Counted from the stretch's first letter, positions 1 to 6,126 are shown. The stretch is 6,215 nucleotides of DNA from Candidatus Aenigmatarchaeota archaeon (GCA_015522745.1 WALQ01000014.1:1-6215), one strand, 5' to 3'. Notes: a model not told the origin generated them from the sequence alone. Numbers and translations: made by a program.

Positions 1-5
1 AATAT

Positions 6-452
6 ATGAAATACTTTGATTACGTTTCGGAAAAATATAAAATTCCTGTCGGATTTTTGATTGGTATAGCATCAGCAGAATCTTCACTAAAAGAGAGAAA
101 TTTAATGCAACTAACTCCAATTGCCGAAAAGGAAATTGAAAAAAAATACAAGAAAGTTGACAAATATGACCCCAAACAATGCATAGATGGAGCTGGGTGG
201 CTTCTGAACGAATATAGAAATGTTCTCGAAAGAAATTATAAATTTTCAGACGAAATCATAAAGTACGAGGTTCTTGCGCTTTCATACAGATACGGTGTAT
301 ATGCAATAATGAAAGGCATCGGAAATAAAAAGTACGTTTATCCATCTGATGTGGAATTAATTTATAAGCATCTTAAAAAAAATGGATATCAACCAGGTAA
401 AGAAAAATATGAAATAAAAATCATTGACATGATGAAATCGATTGAAAAGTAA
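6..452 (+). CDS. Divergent lytic transglycosylase (SLT)-like domain protein, possibly 5'-truncated by the window edge
   Basis: Seen: a 148-residue, Lys/Tyr-rich, mostly helical protein. Its landmarks follow the order of the soluble lytic transglycosylase (lysozyme-like) domain. An opening helix (residues 3-22) leads to a candidate catalytic Glu25 in SAESS. NLMQLTP (32-38) follows and matches the family LMQLMP signature. YDPKQCIDGAGWLLNEY (54-70) matches the usual DPxxNIxAGxxYL helix. LALSYRYGVYAIMKG (90-104) lies where the family has AAYNAGPGAV. Family knowledge: these enzymes cleave the MurNAc-GlcNAc bond of murein. Odd: the loop between the catalytic Glu and LMQ is about ten residues shorter than usual, and the YNAGP Asn is lost, so activity is uncertain. 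No signal peptide is visible, but only five bases precede ATG-6 and none is an in-frame stop, so the true start may lie outside the window. The gene converges on prf1. The fold call is fairly firm; substrate and function are unknown. Confidence 0.72.
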   Translation: MKYFDYVSEKYKIPVGFLIGIASAESSLKERNLMQLTPIAEKEIEKKYKKVDKYDPKQCIDGAGWLLNEYRNVLERNYKFSDEIIKYEVLALSYRYGVYAIMKGIGNKKYVYPSDVELIYKHLKKNGYQPGKEKYEIKIIDMMKSIEK

Positions 453-457
453 ATGAT

Positions 458-1627
458 TTATTCTATTTCATAGCGTAACAACGTTCCAATGCCGCCGAGC
501 TCATAAAACTGCTCTCCTTCTCGTGTATCCCTTGAAATTATTTCCACCTTCGTGCCAAACTGAGCCGCCTTTTCATCTATCACATCTATGAGAGGAATTT
601 TTTTCACGTATTTTTCATCATCGATCTTATTTTCGTAAACGAACTTTGAATTCCCATTCTCATCTATGAGCTCAACTATGTCAGTAGCCTCGCTCAAAAG
701 TATTGTGTCTGCTGCCCCCATGGAGAGCACTTTCATCGTCTGTTCTATTCCATACGTTGCAAGCGGCTTCTGCTTTCTGAGCTCTGAAAAGAAGCGCTCA
801 AGTATCTTTTTCTCTTTGTAAATGGACGCCTCTTTTATCAAGTCCTCACCGCGCTCTATCATCTCTTGAAGCCCGAACTCACCTGTGTACGCGGTGTCCA
901 CAGTTCCAAGGACTTTGTCTCGTATCTGGTAATTGAGATAGTCGCCCTTGATAAATTCCTCCTTCAAACCACCTGTACCTCCCACAAGTATGCCTTTCAA
1001 GTCATTGTTTCCTTCAAACGCTTTGGACGCTGCCTCACCAACTCGTTTAAGGAAATCATTTTTCAATGCCTCGCGTATTCGAGAGAATCGTGCAGAACTT
1101 TGACCCCCCGCGCGCGTCTTTCCTGGAATTATGGAATCCATGTGAACGAGCGGAACGATTTTCTTCCCTTTCAAAAGCGCAATGTCAGCTTCGTTTTTGT
1201 CGAGGCATATGAGACCGTATATCTCCTTCTCGCGAACCATGTCCTTCAACGGTTCGACTCGGAATCTTTGGTCGCACCAGTACATCTTCACATTTATAGG
1301 CTCTGGTGGTTCTACAGTCCAGAGCTCTATGTCTGGCCATCCTTCACGCTCCGAAACGTTTCCACAGAATACGGCAAGCCCGTTCTCAGGGGTTTTTGTA
1401 TAAAGCTGAAGCCTTCTTATTATGCGCTCGAGTGCCGTGACAACGTTCTTTCTCGTGGATTTAGACTTTATATTTTCCGCGGTTGACTGCTCGTCGCGCA
1501 GTTGGTTAACTATCTCATGTATGTTATAACCTTGGGGGATGTAAACTGTAACTAGCTCCGTGTGTCTGCCTTTTTTAGCCCCGAGCTCCTGCACCAATTT
1601 TTTAATTTTGTAGTATCTCTCATCCAT
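458..1627 (-). CDS. prf1: Archaeal peptide chain release factor 1 (aRF1)
   Basis: Class-1 release factor that reads all three stop codons in the ribosomal A site and triggers hydrolysis of peptidyl-tRNA; known to work with archaeal aEF1A and ABCE1. Seen: 389 residues with the three-domain eRF1/aRF1 layout. Domain 1 carries NIKS (52-55) and YWCDQRF (116-122, the YxCxxxF element) for stop-codon decoding. Domain 2 carries GGQ (174-176) in PGKTRAGGQSSARF for peptide release. Domain 3 runs from about residue 245 and ends in the conserved GGIGTLLRYEIE. ATG-1627 is chosen because GGTG (1633-1636) lies five bases upstream and the N-terminus aligns with the family. Odd: the protein is slightly shorter than the roughly 410-420 residues usual in archaea, and there is no Cys after residue 141, so domain 3 has no CxxC zinc pairs. 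It lies 99 bases after valS and its stop is five bases from the convergent gene's stop. Confidence 0.97.
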   Translation of the reverse strand: MDERYYKIKKLVQELGAKKGRHTELVTVYIPQGYNIHEIVNQLRDEQSTAENIKSKSTRKNVVTALERIIRRLQLYTKTPENGLAVFCGNVSEREGWPDIELWTVEPPEPINVKMYWCDQRFRVEPLKDMVREKEIYGLICLDKNEADIALLKGKKIVPLVHMDSIIPGKTRAGGQSSARFSRIREALKNDFLKRVGEAASKAFEGNNDLKGILVGGTGGLKEEFIKGDYLNYQIRDKVLGTVDTAYTGEFGLQEMIERGEDLIKEASIYKEKKILERFFSELRKQKPLATYGIEQTMKVLSMGAADTILLSEATDIVELIDENGNSKFVYENKIDDEKYVKKIPLIDVIDEKAAQFGTKVEIISRDTREGEQFYELGGIGTLLRYEIE

Positions 1628-1726
1628 AAGAACACCATTGCCTAAGAAAAAGTCATTCTAATTCGAAATTTTCTTTTTTAATTCTCATGCTTATCACATA
1701 AAATAAAATGGAAATGTTTAAATTGA
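1628..1726 (-). other. valS-prf1 intergenic region: T-rich 3' end of valS and weak promoter candidate
   Basis: Just after the valS stop the - strand reads ATTTTATTTTATG (about 1697-1709), a T-rich run that could act as an intrinsic archaeal terminator. Closer to prf1, GAATTAAAAAAGAAAA (about 1669-1684) is AT-rich and roughly placed for a TATA box with a 20-30 base leader, but it is a poor match. Either reading is possible: a separate prf1 promoter, or read-through from valS. No hairpin or RNA gene is seen. Confidence 0.3.
1633..1636 (-). promoter_or_regulatory. Shine-Dalgarno GGTG of prf1
   Basis: The - strand reads GGTG-TTCTT-ATG. GGTG is complementary to the CACC in the conserved archaeal 16S rRNA 3' end, and the five-base spacing equals that at valS. 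It supports ATG-1627 as the start of aRF1. Confidence 0.6.
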
Positions 1727-4108
1727 TTAAACTTCGATACTTATTTCCACGCCACCATCTGTCTTGTCAGATGCGTGACCGCTCGCAACTTCTGATACGT
1801 TCATTATCTTCATTATCTCGTCCTTTATGCGATCGACATCTGCATTCACAACGACTTTGCGTATCGGGTCTTTCATCTTCATTCCGTTTTTCGTCTTGAA
1901 CTTCCTCAAGTAGCTGACTATGTCCTTGAGTAGCTCCCCGTCCTTCTCCTCGTCGTAAACCTGATTATCGTTTGGCCATTTTGTCAAATGAATGGAAAGT
2001 ACTCCTTCGTGCTCCCTGAAATAGTTCTGATAGAGCTCCTCCGTGATGAACGGCGAAAACGGAGCGAGCATCTTTATCGATGAGAGAAGAACTTTGTAAA
2101 GCGTGTAGAGAGCAGATTCGTCCTTGTCCTCGTAAAGCCTGTGCTTTGCGAACTCTATGTAGTAGTCGGCGAATTCGTGCCACACGAACGTTTGTATCTT
2201 CGTCAGCGCAACGTTGAATTGGTGGTTCTCAATGAGCTCACGAACCTCCGATTCAACTTTCGAGAGCCTTGAAAGTATCCACTTGTCAACGAGCTTGAGA
2301 TCATCTGGCTTTTTTGGCGTCCATTTTTCAAGATGCACCATGGAGAATCTGTAAATATTCCATAGTTTTATAAGAAACTTGTAGCAGTAGTCCATGTCCT
2401 TCCACGAGAATGCGGCGTCCTTCCCGTAAAGTCCGAGCAGGACGAGTCCCATTCTTATGGTGTCCGCCCCGTGCTTCTCGAGAACTTCGTCCGGCTCTAT
2501 GACGTTTCCGAGCGACTTGTGCATCTCACGGCCGTCCGGACCGAGAACCATACCATTGATGAGTATCTCATCCCACGGTTTCTCTCCTGTTTCAAGATAG
2601 CATCGAAGTATGGTGTAGTAAGCCCACGTGCGTATTATGTCATGGCCCTGCTGGCGCAACGATGAAGGATAAAGCTTTTTCCATTTAGAATATCCTTTCC
2701 AATACCCAGAAACTATTAACGGGGTTATGGAGCTGTCAACCCATCCATCACATATGTCGGTTTCGCCGACTATATTTGTTGAGCCGCATTTCGGGCACTT
2801 AGTCACTTTCTTCTCTATCGTGGGATTTACAGGAAGGTCCTCTTCGTCCACAGGTATGACCGCACCGCAGTCCTTGCAGTAGTAGAATGGTATGGGCGTC
2901 CCGAAAACGCGCTGACGCGAGATTATCCAGTCCCAGTCCATGGAGCTCGCCCAGTTGATAAGGCGCGTCTTCATGTACTCGGGTGACCACTTTATATCAT
3001 TTGCGATTTCAATAATCTTTTCATTGAACTCCTTGGCTGATATGGCCCACTGCTCTTTTGGCATGAACTCAATCGGATTCATGCACGTCTTTCTCTCCGT
3101 GTGGCAAAGAACGTTGTGCTTGTAAGGTTCCTCTTTGACGAGAAGTCCCTTCATTGCGAGCTCCTCTACTATCTTCTTTCTCGCGTCCTCCGTCATGAAG
3201 CCGGCAAACTTTCCAGCATTTTCGTTGAGCGTCCCGTCTTCGTTTATTATGTCTATCTCCGGAAGCTTGTACTTCTTCTGCCACTTTATATCCATCTCGT
3301 CCCCGAACGTACACAAGTACACGGCGCCCGTTCCAAATTCCATGTCGGCTTCTTCATTTGCCAAAATTGGAACTTCCCTATCGAAGAAAGGAACGACGGC
3401 GTGCTTTCCGACCTTGTCTTTGTACCGTTCATCATCCGGATGAACGAATATGGCAACACATGCCGGAAGGAGCTCCGGTCGCGTCGTAGCGATTTGTATG
3501 TTGCCGCCCTCTTTGACAGGGAATTTTATGTAATAAAGTGTTCCGTTGACCTCCTTGTAACCGACTTCCGCCTTCGCGAGCGTCGTGCGGCATTTCGTGC
3601 ACCACATTACCGGATGTTTTACGCGCTTCAAAAGTCCGCGCTTGTAAAGATTGAGCAGCGTCTTCTGGACGAACTTTATGTACTCCGGCGTGTGCGTCTT
3701 ATACTCGTAGTTCCAATCGGAAGAGTAGCCGAGATCCTTCATCTTCGTCTTCATCTTGTCGATGCTTATCTCGGTCCACTCGGCGCACTTTTCGAGAAAC
3801 TTCTCCTTGTCGTCCTTCTTGATTCCATACTCCTTTTCAACTTTGAGCTCCGTCGGGAGTCCGTGACAGTCCCATCCCTGTGGGAGAAGGACGTCGAATC
3901 CGTTCATCCTCTTGTACCGCGCAATTATGTCATTCCACGTCCACCACAGCGCGTGTCCCATATGCGGAACACCGGAAGTGAAAGGCGGTGGCGTGTCTAT
4001 GACGTACGGGCGCTCGCCGTTCTCATCGAACTTGTAAATCTCGTTTTCTTCCCAGAATTTTGACCATTTTTTCTCTATTTCCTTTGGATTGAACTTTTTC
4101 GAAATCAT
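1727..4108 (-). CDS. valS: Valyl-tRNA synthetase, archaeal type
   Basis: Charges tRNA-Val with valine in the cytoplasm and hydrolyses misacylated Thr-tRNA-Val. Seen: 793 residues, a complete class Ia synthetase. The Rossmann half carries HMGH (49-52, the HIGH motif) and GWDCHGLPTE (78-87). The Thr in HGLPTE is the ValRS form; IleRS has HGLPVE. A CP1 editing domain spans roughly 190-345 with TTRPELLPACVA (208-219) and GTGAVYLCTFGDE (259-271). Cys pairs that could bind zinc are C170/C173, C411/C414 and C438/C441. ISRQRVFGTPIPF (396-408) and DGWVDSSITPL (454-464) are typical of archaeal ValRS. A helical anticodon-binding domain runs from about residue 600 to 700. No bacterial-style C-terminal coiled coil is present. 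Odd: the KMSKS loop reads EMHKS (528-532), keeping the second Lys. The start is supported by GGTG five bases upstream. The gene is slightly compact but intact. Confidence 0.97.
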   Translation of the reverse strand: MISKKFNPKEIEKKWSKFWEENEIYKFDENGERPYVIDTPPPFTSGVPHMGHALWWTWNDIIARYKRMNGFDVLLPQGWDCHGLPTELKVEKEYGIKKDDKEKFLEKCAEWTEISIDKMKTKMKDLGYSSDWNYEYKTHTPEYIKFVQKTLLNLYKRGLLKRVKHPVMWCTKCRTTLAKAEVGYKEVNGTLYYIKFPVKEGGNIQIATTRPELLPACVAIFVHPDDERYKDKVGKHAVVPFFDREVPILANEEADMEFGTGAVYLCTFGDEMDIKWQKKYKLPEIDIINEDGTLNENAGKFAGFMTEDARKKIVEELAMKGLLVKEEPYKHNVLCHTERKTCMNPIEFMPKEQWAISAKEFNEKIIEIANDIKWSPEYMKTRLINWASSMDWDWIISRQRVFGTPIPFYYCKDCGAVIPVDEEDLPVNPTIEKKVTKCPKCGSTNIVGETDICDGWVDSSITPLIVSGYWKGYSKWKKLYPSSLRQQGHDIIRTWAYYTILRCYLETGEKPWDEILINGMVLGPDGREMHKSLGNVIEPDEVLEKHGADTIRMGLVLLGLYGKDAAFSWKDMDYCYKFLIKLWNIYRFSMVHLEKWTPKKPDDLKLVDKWILSRLSKVESEVRELIENHQFNVALTKIQTFVWHEFADYYIEFAKHRLYEDKDESALYTLYKVLLSSIKMLAPFSPFITEELYQNYFREHEGVLSIHLTKWPNDNQVYDEEKDGELLKDIVSYLRKFKTKNGMKMKDPIRKVVVNADVDRIKDEIMKIMNVSEVASGHASDKTDGGVEISIEV

Positions 4109-4113
4109 TCCAA

Positions 4114-4118
4114 CACCT
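4114..4118 (-). promoter_or_regulatory. Shine-Dalgarno AGGTG of valS
   Basis: The - strand reads AGGTG-TTGGA-ATG, five bases between the motif and ATG-4108. It is the same GGTG core and spacing as prf1, and fixes the valS start. Confidence 0.65.
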
Positions 4119-4140
4119 GCCTAGTTATACCATTATTTTG

Positions 4141-4172
4141 AAGAAAAAATTATAAAAAGAGTGAAAAAGAGT
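4141..4172 (-). terminator. Possible T-rich terminator after the small-gene pair
   Basis: Starting a few bases beyond the TGA at 4178-4180, the - strand holds three T runs (CTCTTTTTC, CTCTTTTTAT, AATTTTTTC). Oligo-T tracts without a required hairpin are typical archaeal intrinsic terminators. The same bases may also hold the valS TATA box, so the assignment is tentative. Confidence 0.35.
4146..4158 (-). promoter_or_regulatory. Candidate TATA box of valS, within a T-rich 3' flank of the upstream gene
   Basis: The - strand reads CTTTTTATAATTTTTTC here, with TTTTTATAAT resembling the archaeal TATA consensus. A transcript start about 25 bases downstream would fall near 4126, giving a leader of about 17 bases that just holds the Shine-Dalgarno sequence. 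This is inferred from sequence only. Confidence 0.45.
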
Positions 4173-4177
4173 TGAGG

Positions 4178-4645
4178 TCAGTAACCGCTGTTCGATTTCT
4201 CATATACAGGAAGAGGATTTGTTTTCGAATTCATTTCGGTTTGACACCAACCAGTCGGTCCACCTTCAAAGGGATCTTCACTCAAAGTAATCTCTCCTTT
4301 GCTAGGAATTTTTTCATCACTTCTGACTATTATCTCATCGTACGCCCTGTACGGGTCGCCGTTGCTGTCAACCACAGTAATTGGTTTTTCCGGCTTGATC
4401 AAGTAAAGCTTTTCATGAGCACTGGGCAATTCATTGATGAGTTCGTATTTCACACTAAATGTTGGAGGACCCATAGCGTTTGAGATGTAATTCGGAGCTC
4501 TTCGGACACAATTGCCAACGTATTCGACCATTTTCTTTGGAACATTCACAACCTTCCTTATATCATCGTGCTTTGCATATCCAGTATATGTTCCAACACC
4601 GAATCCAATCAAGAGTGCTGCGATTATTGACTTTGTTTTATTCAT
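4178..4645 (-). CDS. Unrecognised single-pass membrane protein with outward-facing domain
   Basis: I do not recognise a family. From the preferred start the product has 155 residues. A basic N-terminus (MNKTK) precedes one hydrophobic, Gly-containing segment (about residues 6-23, ending YTGY). This suits a membrane anchor or uncleaved signal with the rest outside the cell. No lipobox or clear signal-peptidase site is seen. The remainder is hydrophilic with two cysteines (C46, C134) and a Pro/Gly/Ser-rich tail. ATG-4645 is preferred over ATG-4651 and ATG-4669 because GGAGG (4655-4659) lies nine bases upstream, and because the membrane segment then starts at once. Longer starts would add acidic or neutral residues. 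The gene overlaps the upstream gene by eight bases, suggesting coupled translation and a shared role. It is more AT-rich than valS. Function unknown. Confidence 0.72.
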   Translation of the reverse strand: MNKTKSIIAALLIGFGVGTYTGYAKHDDIRKVVNVPKKMVEYVGNCVRRAPNYISNAMGPPTFSVKYELINELPSAHEKLYLIKPEKPITVVDSNGDPYRAYDEIIVRSDEKIPSKGEITLSEDPFEGGPTGWCQTEMNSKTNPLPVYEKSNSGY

Positions 4646-5183
4646 CTTCATCGCCTCCGCCATACACATTATTGTCTATCCAATCTTCCAATTTGTCAAA
4701 TATCTGATCTTCATCGAGATTACGAATATCTATTTTTCCAACTTCTTTAATGTGATCGGTAAATTTGACAATTATCTTCTTCGGAAGTTTATTTTTCTTG
4801 TCTCTCAAAACAAATAAATTCGAGATATTACCACTTTCATCGTGGGAACCTTTTGGCTGAGGACCGTTGTAATATTTTATAAGAGAATTTTCAATCATTG
4901 TGCTCGTTGTTTTAGTCGTGCGCTCATTTAATGTGACATATCCTTCTGCACCTTCTGCGTTTACAATTATTTTTCCTTTGTAAATGTGAGCATAGGAACC
5001 GTCATTATATGTTGTGTACATTTCAATTTCATATTTTTTTTCTCCCTTTTCTTCTCCCAATGGGTACCAAATTGAATAAAGTCCGCTCTGTTCAATTCTT
5101 CCATTATTTATCATTTCACGACCTTCAAACCCATACATGATTTCATTTAGGAGATTTCTAATTTTTTTCTTATTACTCGTCAT
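4638..5183 (-). CDS. Unrecognised small soluble protein with acidic C-terminus
   Basis: I do not recognise a family. The product has 181 residues from ATG-5183. A basic start (NKKKIRNLL) leads to a probably beta-rich middle with alternating polar and hydrophobic stretches (KKYEIEMYTTY, YKGKIIVNAEG, KKIIVKFTDH). It ends in a very acidic helix and tail (about residue 155 onward, finishing GGGDEDE). There is no signal peptide, membrane segment or cysteine, so it is probably cytoplasmic. The start is ATG-5183 rather than the in-frame TTG-5189. GGGTGA (5190-5195) lies six bases before the ATG but directly abuts the TTG. It is the first gene of a two-gene unit with the membrane protein, whose start overlaps its stop. 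A possible link is that this protein acts at the membrane through that partner, but this is inference from arrangement only. Confidence 0.72.
   Translation of the reverse strand: MTSNKKKIRNLLNEIMYGFEGREMINNGRIEQSGLYSIWYPLGEEKGEKKYEIEMYTTYNDGSYAHIYKGKIIVNAEGAEGYVTLNERTTKTTSTMIENSLIKYYNGPQPKGSHDESGNISNLFVLRDKKNKLPKKIIVKFTDHIKEVGKIDIRNLDEDQIFDKLEDWIDNNVYGGGDEDE
4655..4659 (-). promoter_or_regulatory. Shine-Dalgarno GGAGG inside the upstream gene
   Basis: The - strand reads GGAGG-CGATGAAG-ATG approximately, with the motif lying within the last codons (GGGDEDE) of the upstream gene. It is too close (about three bases) to ATG-4651 and well placed for ATG-4645, so it decides the start of the membrane protein. 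Confidence 0.5.
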
Positions 5184-5189
5184 ATTCAA

Positions 5190-5195
5190 TCACCC
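5190..5195 (-). promoter_or_regulatory. Shine-Dalgarno GGGTGA deciding the start of the small soluble gene
   Basis: The - strand reads GGGTGA-TTGAAT-ATG. GGTGAT matches the complement of the archaeal 16S 3' end (ATCACC). The spacing selects ATG-5183 over TTG-5189. Confidence 0.65.
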
Positions 5196-5224
5196 ATTCA
5201 ATAACATTATTTACTATTAGGTAG

Positions 5225-5242
5225 TATTTAAAGTTTTTATAG
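5225..5242 (-). promoter_or_regulatory. Candidate TATA box for the two small genes
   Basis: The - strand reads CTATAAAAACTTTAAATA. CTTTAAATA (5225-5233) is a good archaeal TATA match. It would start transcription near 5203, giving a leader of about 20 bases that contains the Shine-Dalgarno. CTATAAAAA (5234-5242) is a second possible box. The pair therefore looks separately transcribed from the hydrolase gene. Confidence 0.5.
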
Positions 5243-5252
5243 TTCAAAGATG

Positions 5253-5268
5253 TGAAAAATAATAAAGC
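5253..5268 (-). terminator. Possible T-rich terminator after the hydrolase gene
   Basis: About 23 bases after the TGA at 5291-5293 the - strand reads CTTTATTATTTTTCAC, an oligo-T stretch of the kind that ends archaeal transcripts. No stem-loop was found. It is a tentative call. Confidence 0.3.
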
Positions 5269-5290
5269 AATCAACGAAGAATGAGTGTGT

Positions 5291-6070
5291 TCACGCAAAC
5301 TTGTTCAACGTTTCGTTCTCGGCATTCACATCGTCTAGATCGACAACCATGTCATCTTTCGCAGGAATCGTGCGAACGCCAGTCATCTTCTTGACTATGA
5401 ACGCCTGTTCACTCGGATTGTTTCGAAGCATCCACATTGATAGATGGGAAAGGACTATGAGCTTCGGTTTAACATTCATAGAATTCACCATTTTTATCAC
5501 GTCGTCAACACCGAAATGCTTTAGAACGTTTGGCGTCTTGCCGTGAGGAACAAGTACATTTGCAACAAGAATGTCAACACCATCGAACTGCTTTTCCATG
5601 CCATCATAATAGACCGTGTCAGCAGTGTAGCCGATTTTTTTCGTTCCTTCGATAATGAACCCAACAGCCGGAGACGTGTGGACGCATTTCGTCGTACGTA
5701 TCTTCAACGGAGGAATGGCAATTTCCTCGCCTTCGGAAACGAGCTTCACGAATTTCGCCTTATTGAGATGGTATGGAGACACAACGTGCTCCTCCTCGAT
5801 GCTCGTCCTCTCGGCAATAAGACCGGCACTAAGTCCGTCAAGGTAAGTGTTCACATCAGTCGAGTGATCAACATGTCGATGCGAGAGGAGAATTAACTCC
5901 GTGCCGTCTACATCGAGCTTTATGCGCCTCGCGTTGCATATGCTCCCGGGTCCCGGATCGATTATAATTTTCTTTCCATCGAGCTCGACAAACATTCCAC
6001 CGGTGTGGCGAACCTGCGTGAACGTAATCGTCCTTCCGCCACCACTTCCGAGGAAAACTATCCTGTTCAT
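5291..6070 (-). CDS. Uncharacterised archaeal metallo-beta-lactamase-fold hydrolase
   Basis: A 259-residue soluble protein with a complete MBL metal site. Seen: LLSHRHVDH (61-69) gives HxHxDH with H64, H66, D68 and H69. H131 (KCVHTSP), D151 (GYTADT) and H209 (VLSHLS) supply the remaining ligands of a two-metal, usually zinc, centre. The N-terminus has GSGGGR (8-13), TQVRHTGG (18-25) and IDPGPGS (37-43). From memory this signature marks a family of archaeal MBL proteins of unknown function, related in layout to RNase Z and phosphodiesterase-type members rather than to beta-lactamases. It lacks the beta-CASP and KH domains of archaeal CPSF-like nucleases. It likely hydrolyses a phosphodiester or similar ester bond, but the substrate is unknown. 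ATG-6070 is the start of the conserved first strand. It has no Shine-Dalgarno, and a TATA box about 25 bases upstream suggests a leaderless mRNA. Confidence 0.9.
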   Translation of the reverse strand: MNRIVFLGSGGGRTITFTQVRHTGGMFVELDGKKIIIDPGPGSICNARRIKLDVDGTELILLSHRHVDHSTDVNTYLDGLSAGLIAERTSIEEEHVVSPYHLNKAKFVKLVSEGEEIAIPPLKIRTTKCVHTSPAVGFIIEGTKKIGYTADTVYYDGMEKQFDGVDILVANVLVPHGKTPNVLKHFGVDDVIKMVNSMNVKPKLIVLSHLSMWMLRNNPSEQAFIVKKMTGVRTIPAKDDMVVDLDDVNAENETLNKFA

Positions 6071-6090
6071 GCTTCTTCTTATTGTAATTA

Positions 6091-6103
6091 AAATTTATAA
6101 GTT
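6091..6103 (-). promoter_or_regulatory. TATA box of the MBL hydrolase, suggesting a leaderless transcript
   Basis: The - strand reads AACTTATAAATTT. The box centre is about 26 bases before ATG-6070, so transcription would start at or next to the start codon. The intervening bases (ending AATAAGAAGAAGC) contain no GGTG or GGAGG, which agrees with leaderless translation. Confidence 0.55.
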
Positions 6104-6126
6104 CGTTCATAGGTTCGCCCAAATGG

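Noticed and set aside
866..1486. 206-codon + strand open frame opposite prf1
   Set aside because: Antisense to aRF1, whose NIKS and GGQ motifs are certain; no ribosome site and no recognisable domain.
3101..4063. Long open frame of 320 codons on the + strand opposite valS
   Set aside because: It lies wholly antisense to a valyl-tRNA synthetase with all motifs, has a low-complexity Leu/Arg/Val composition and matches no family. It is a by-product of codon bias.
1727..4108. Isoleucyl-tRNA synthetase as the identity of the large gene
   Set aside because: HGLPTE, the SGVPHMGHALWW context and DGWVDSSITPL are ValRS-type, and the length is well short of an archaeal IleRS. Only the EMHKS loop recalls IleRS.
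4109..4177. A possible tRNA or small RNA gene in the gap before valS
   Set aside because: The gap is 69 bases, AT-rich, with no cloverleaf, T-loop GTTCRA sequence or stable stem; it fits a terminator and promoter.
4646..4669. ATG-4669 as start of the membrane protein
   Set aside because: It would give a 32-base overlap, has no upstream Shine-Dalgarno, and places eight extra residues before the basic MNKTK start of a typical membrane anchor.
4172..4817. Several + strand open frames opposite the two small genes
   Set aside because: They lack ribosome sites and promoters, while the - strand frames have good Shine-Dalgarno sites, TATA boxes and an operon-like junction. A hydrophobic stretch in one is only the complement of charged codons.
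5184..5189. TTG-5189 as start of the small soluble gene
   Set aside because: The GGGTGA motif directly abuts it, while ATG-5183 has the normal six-base gap.
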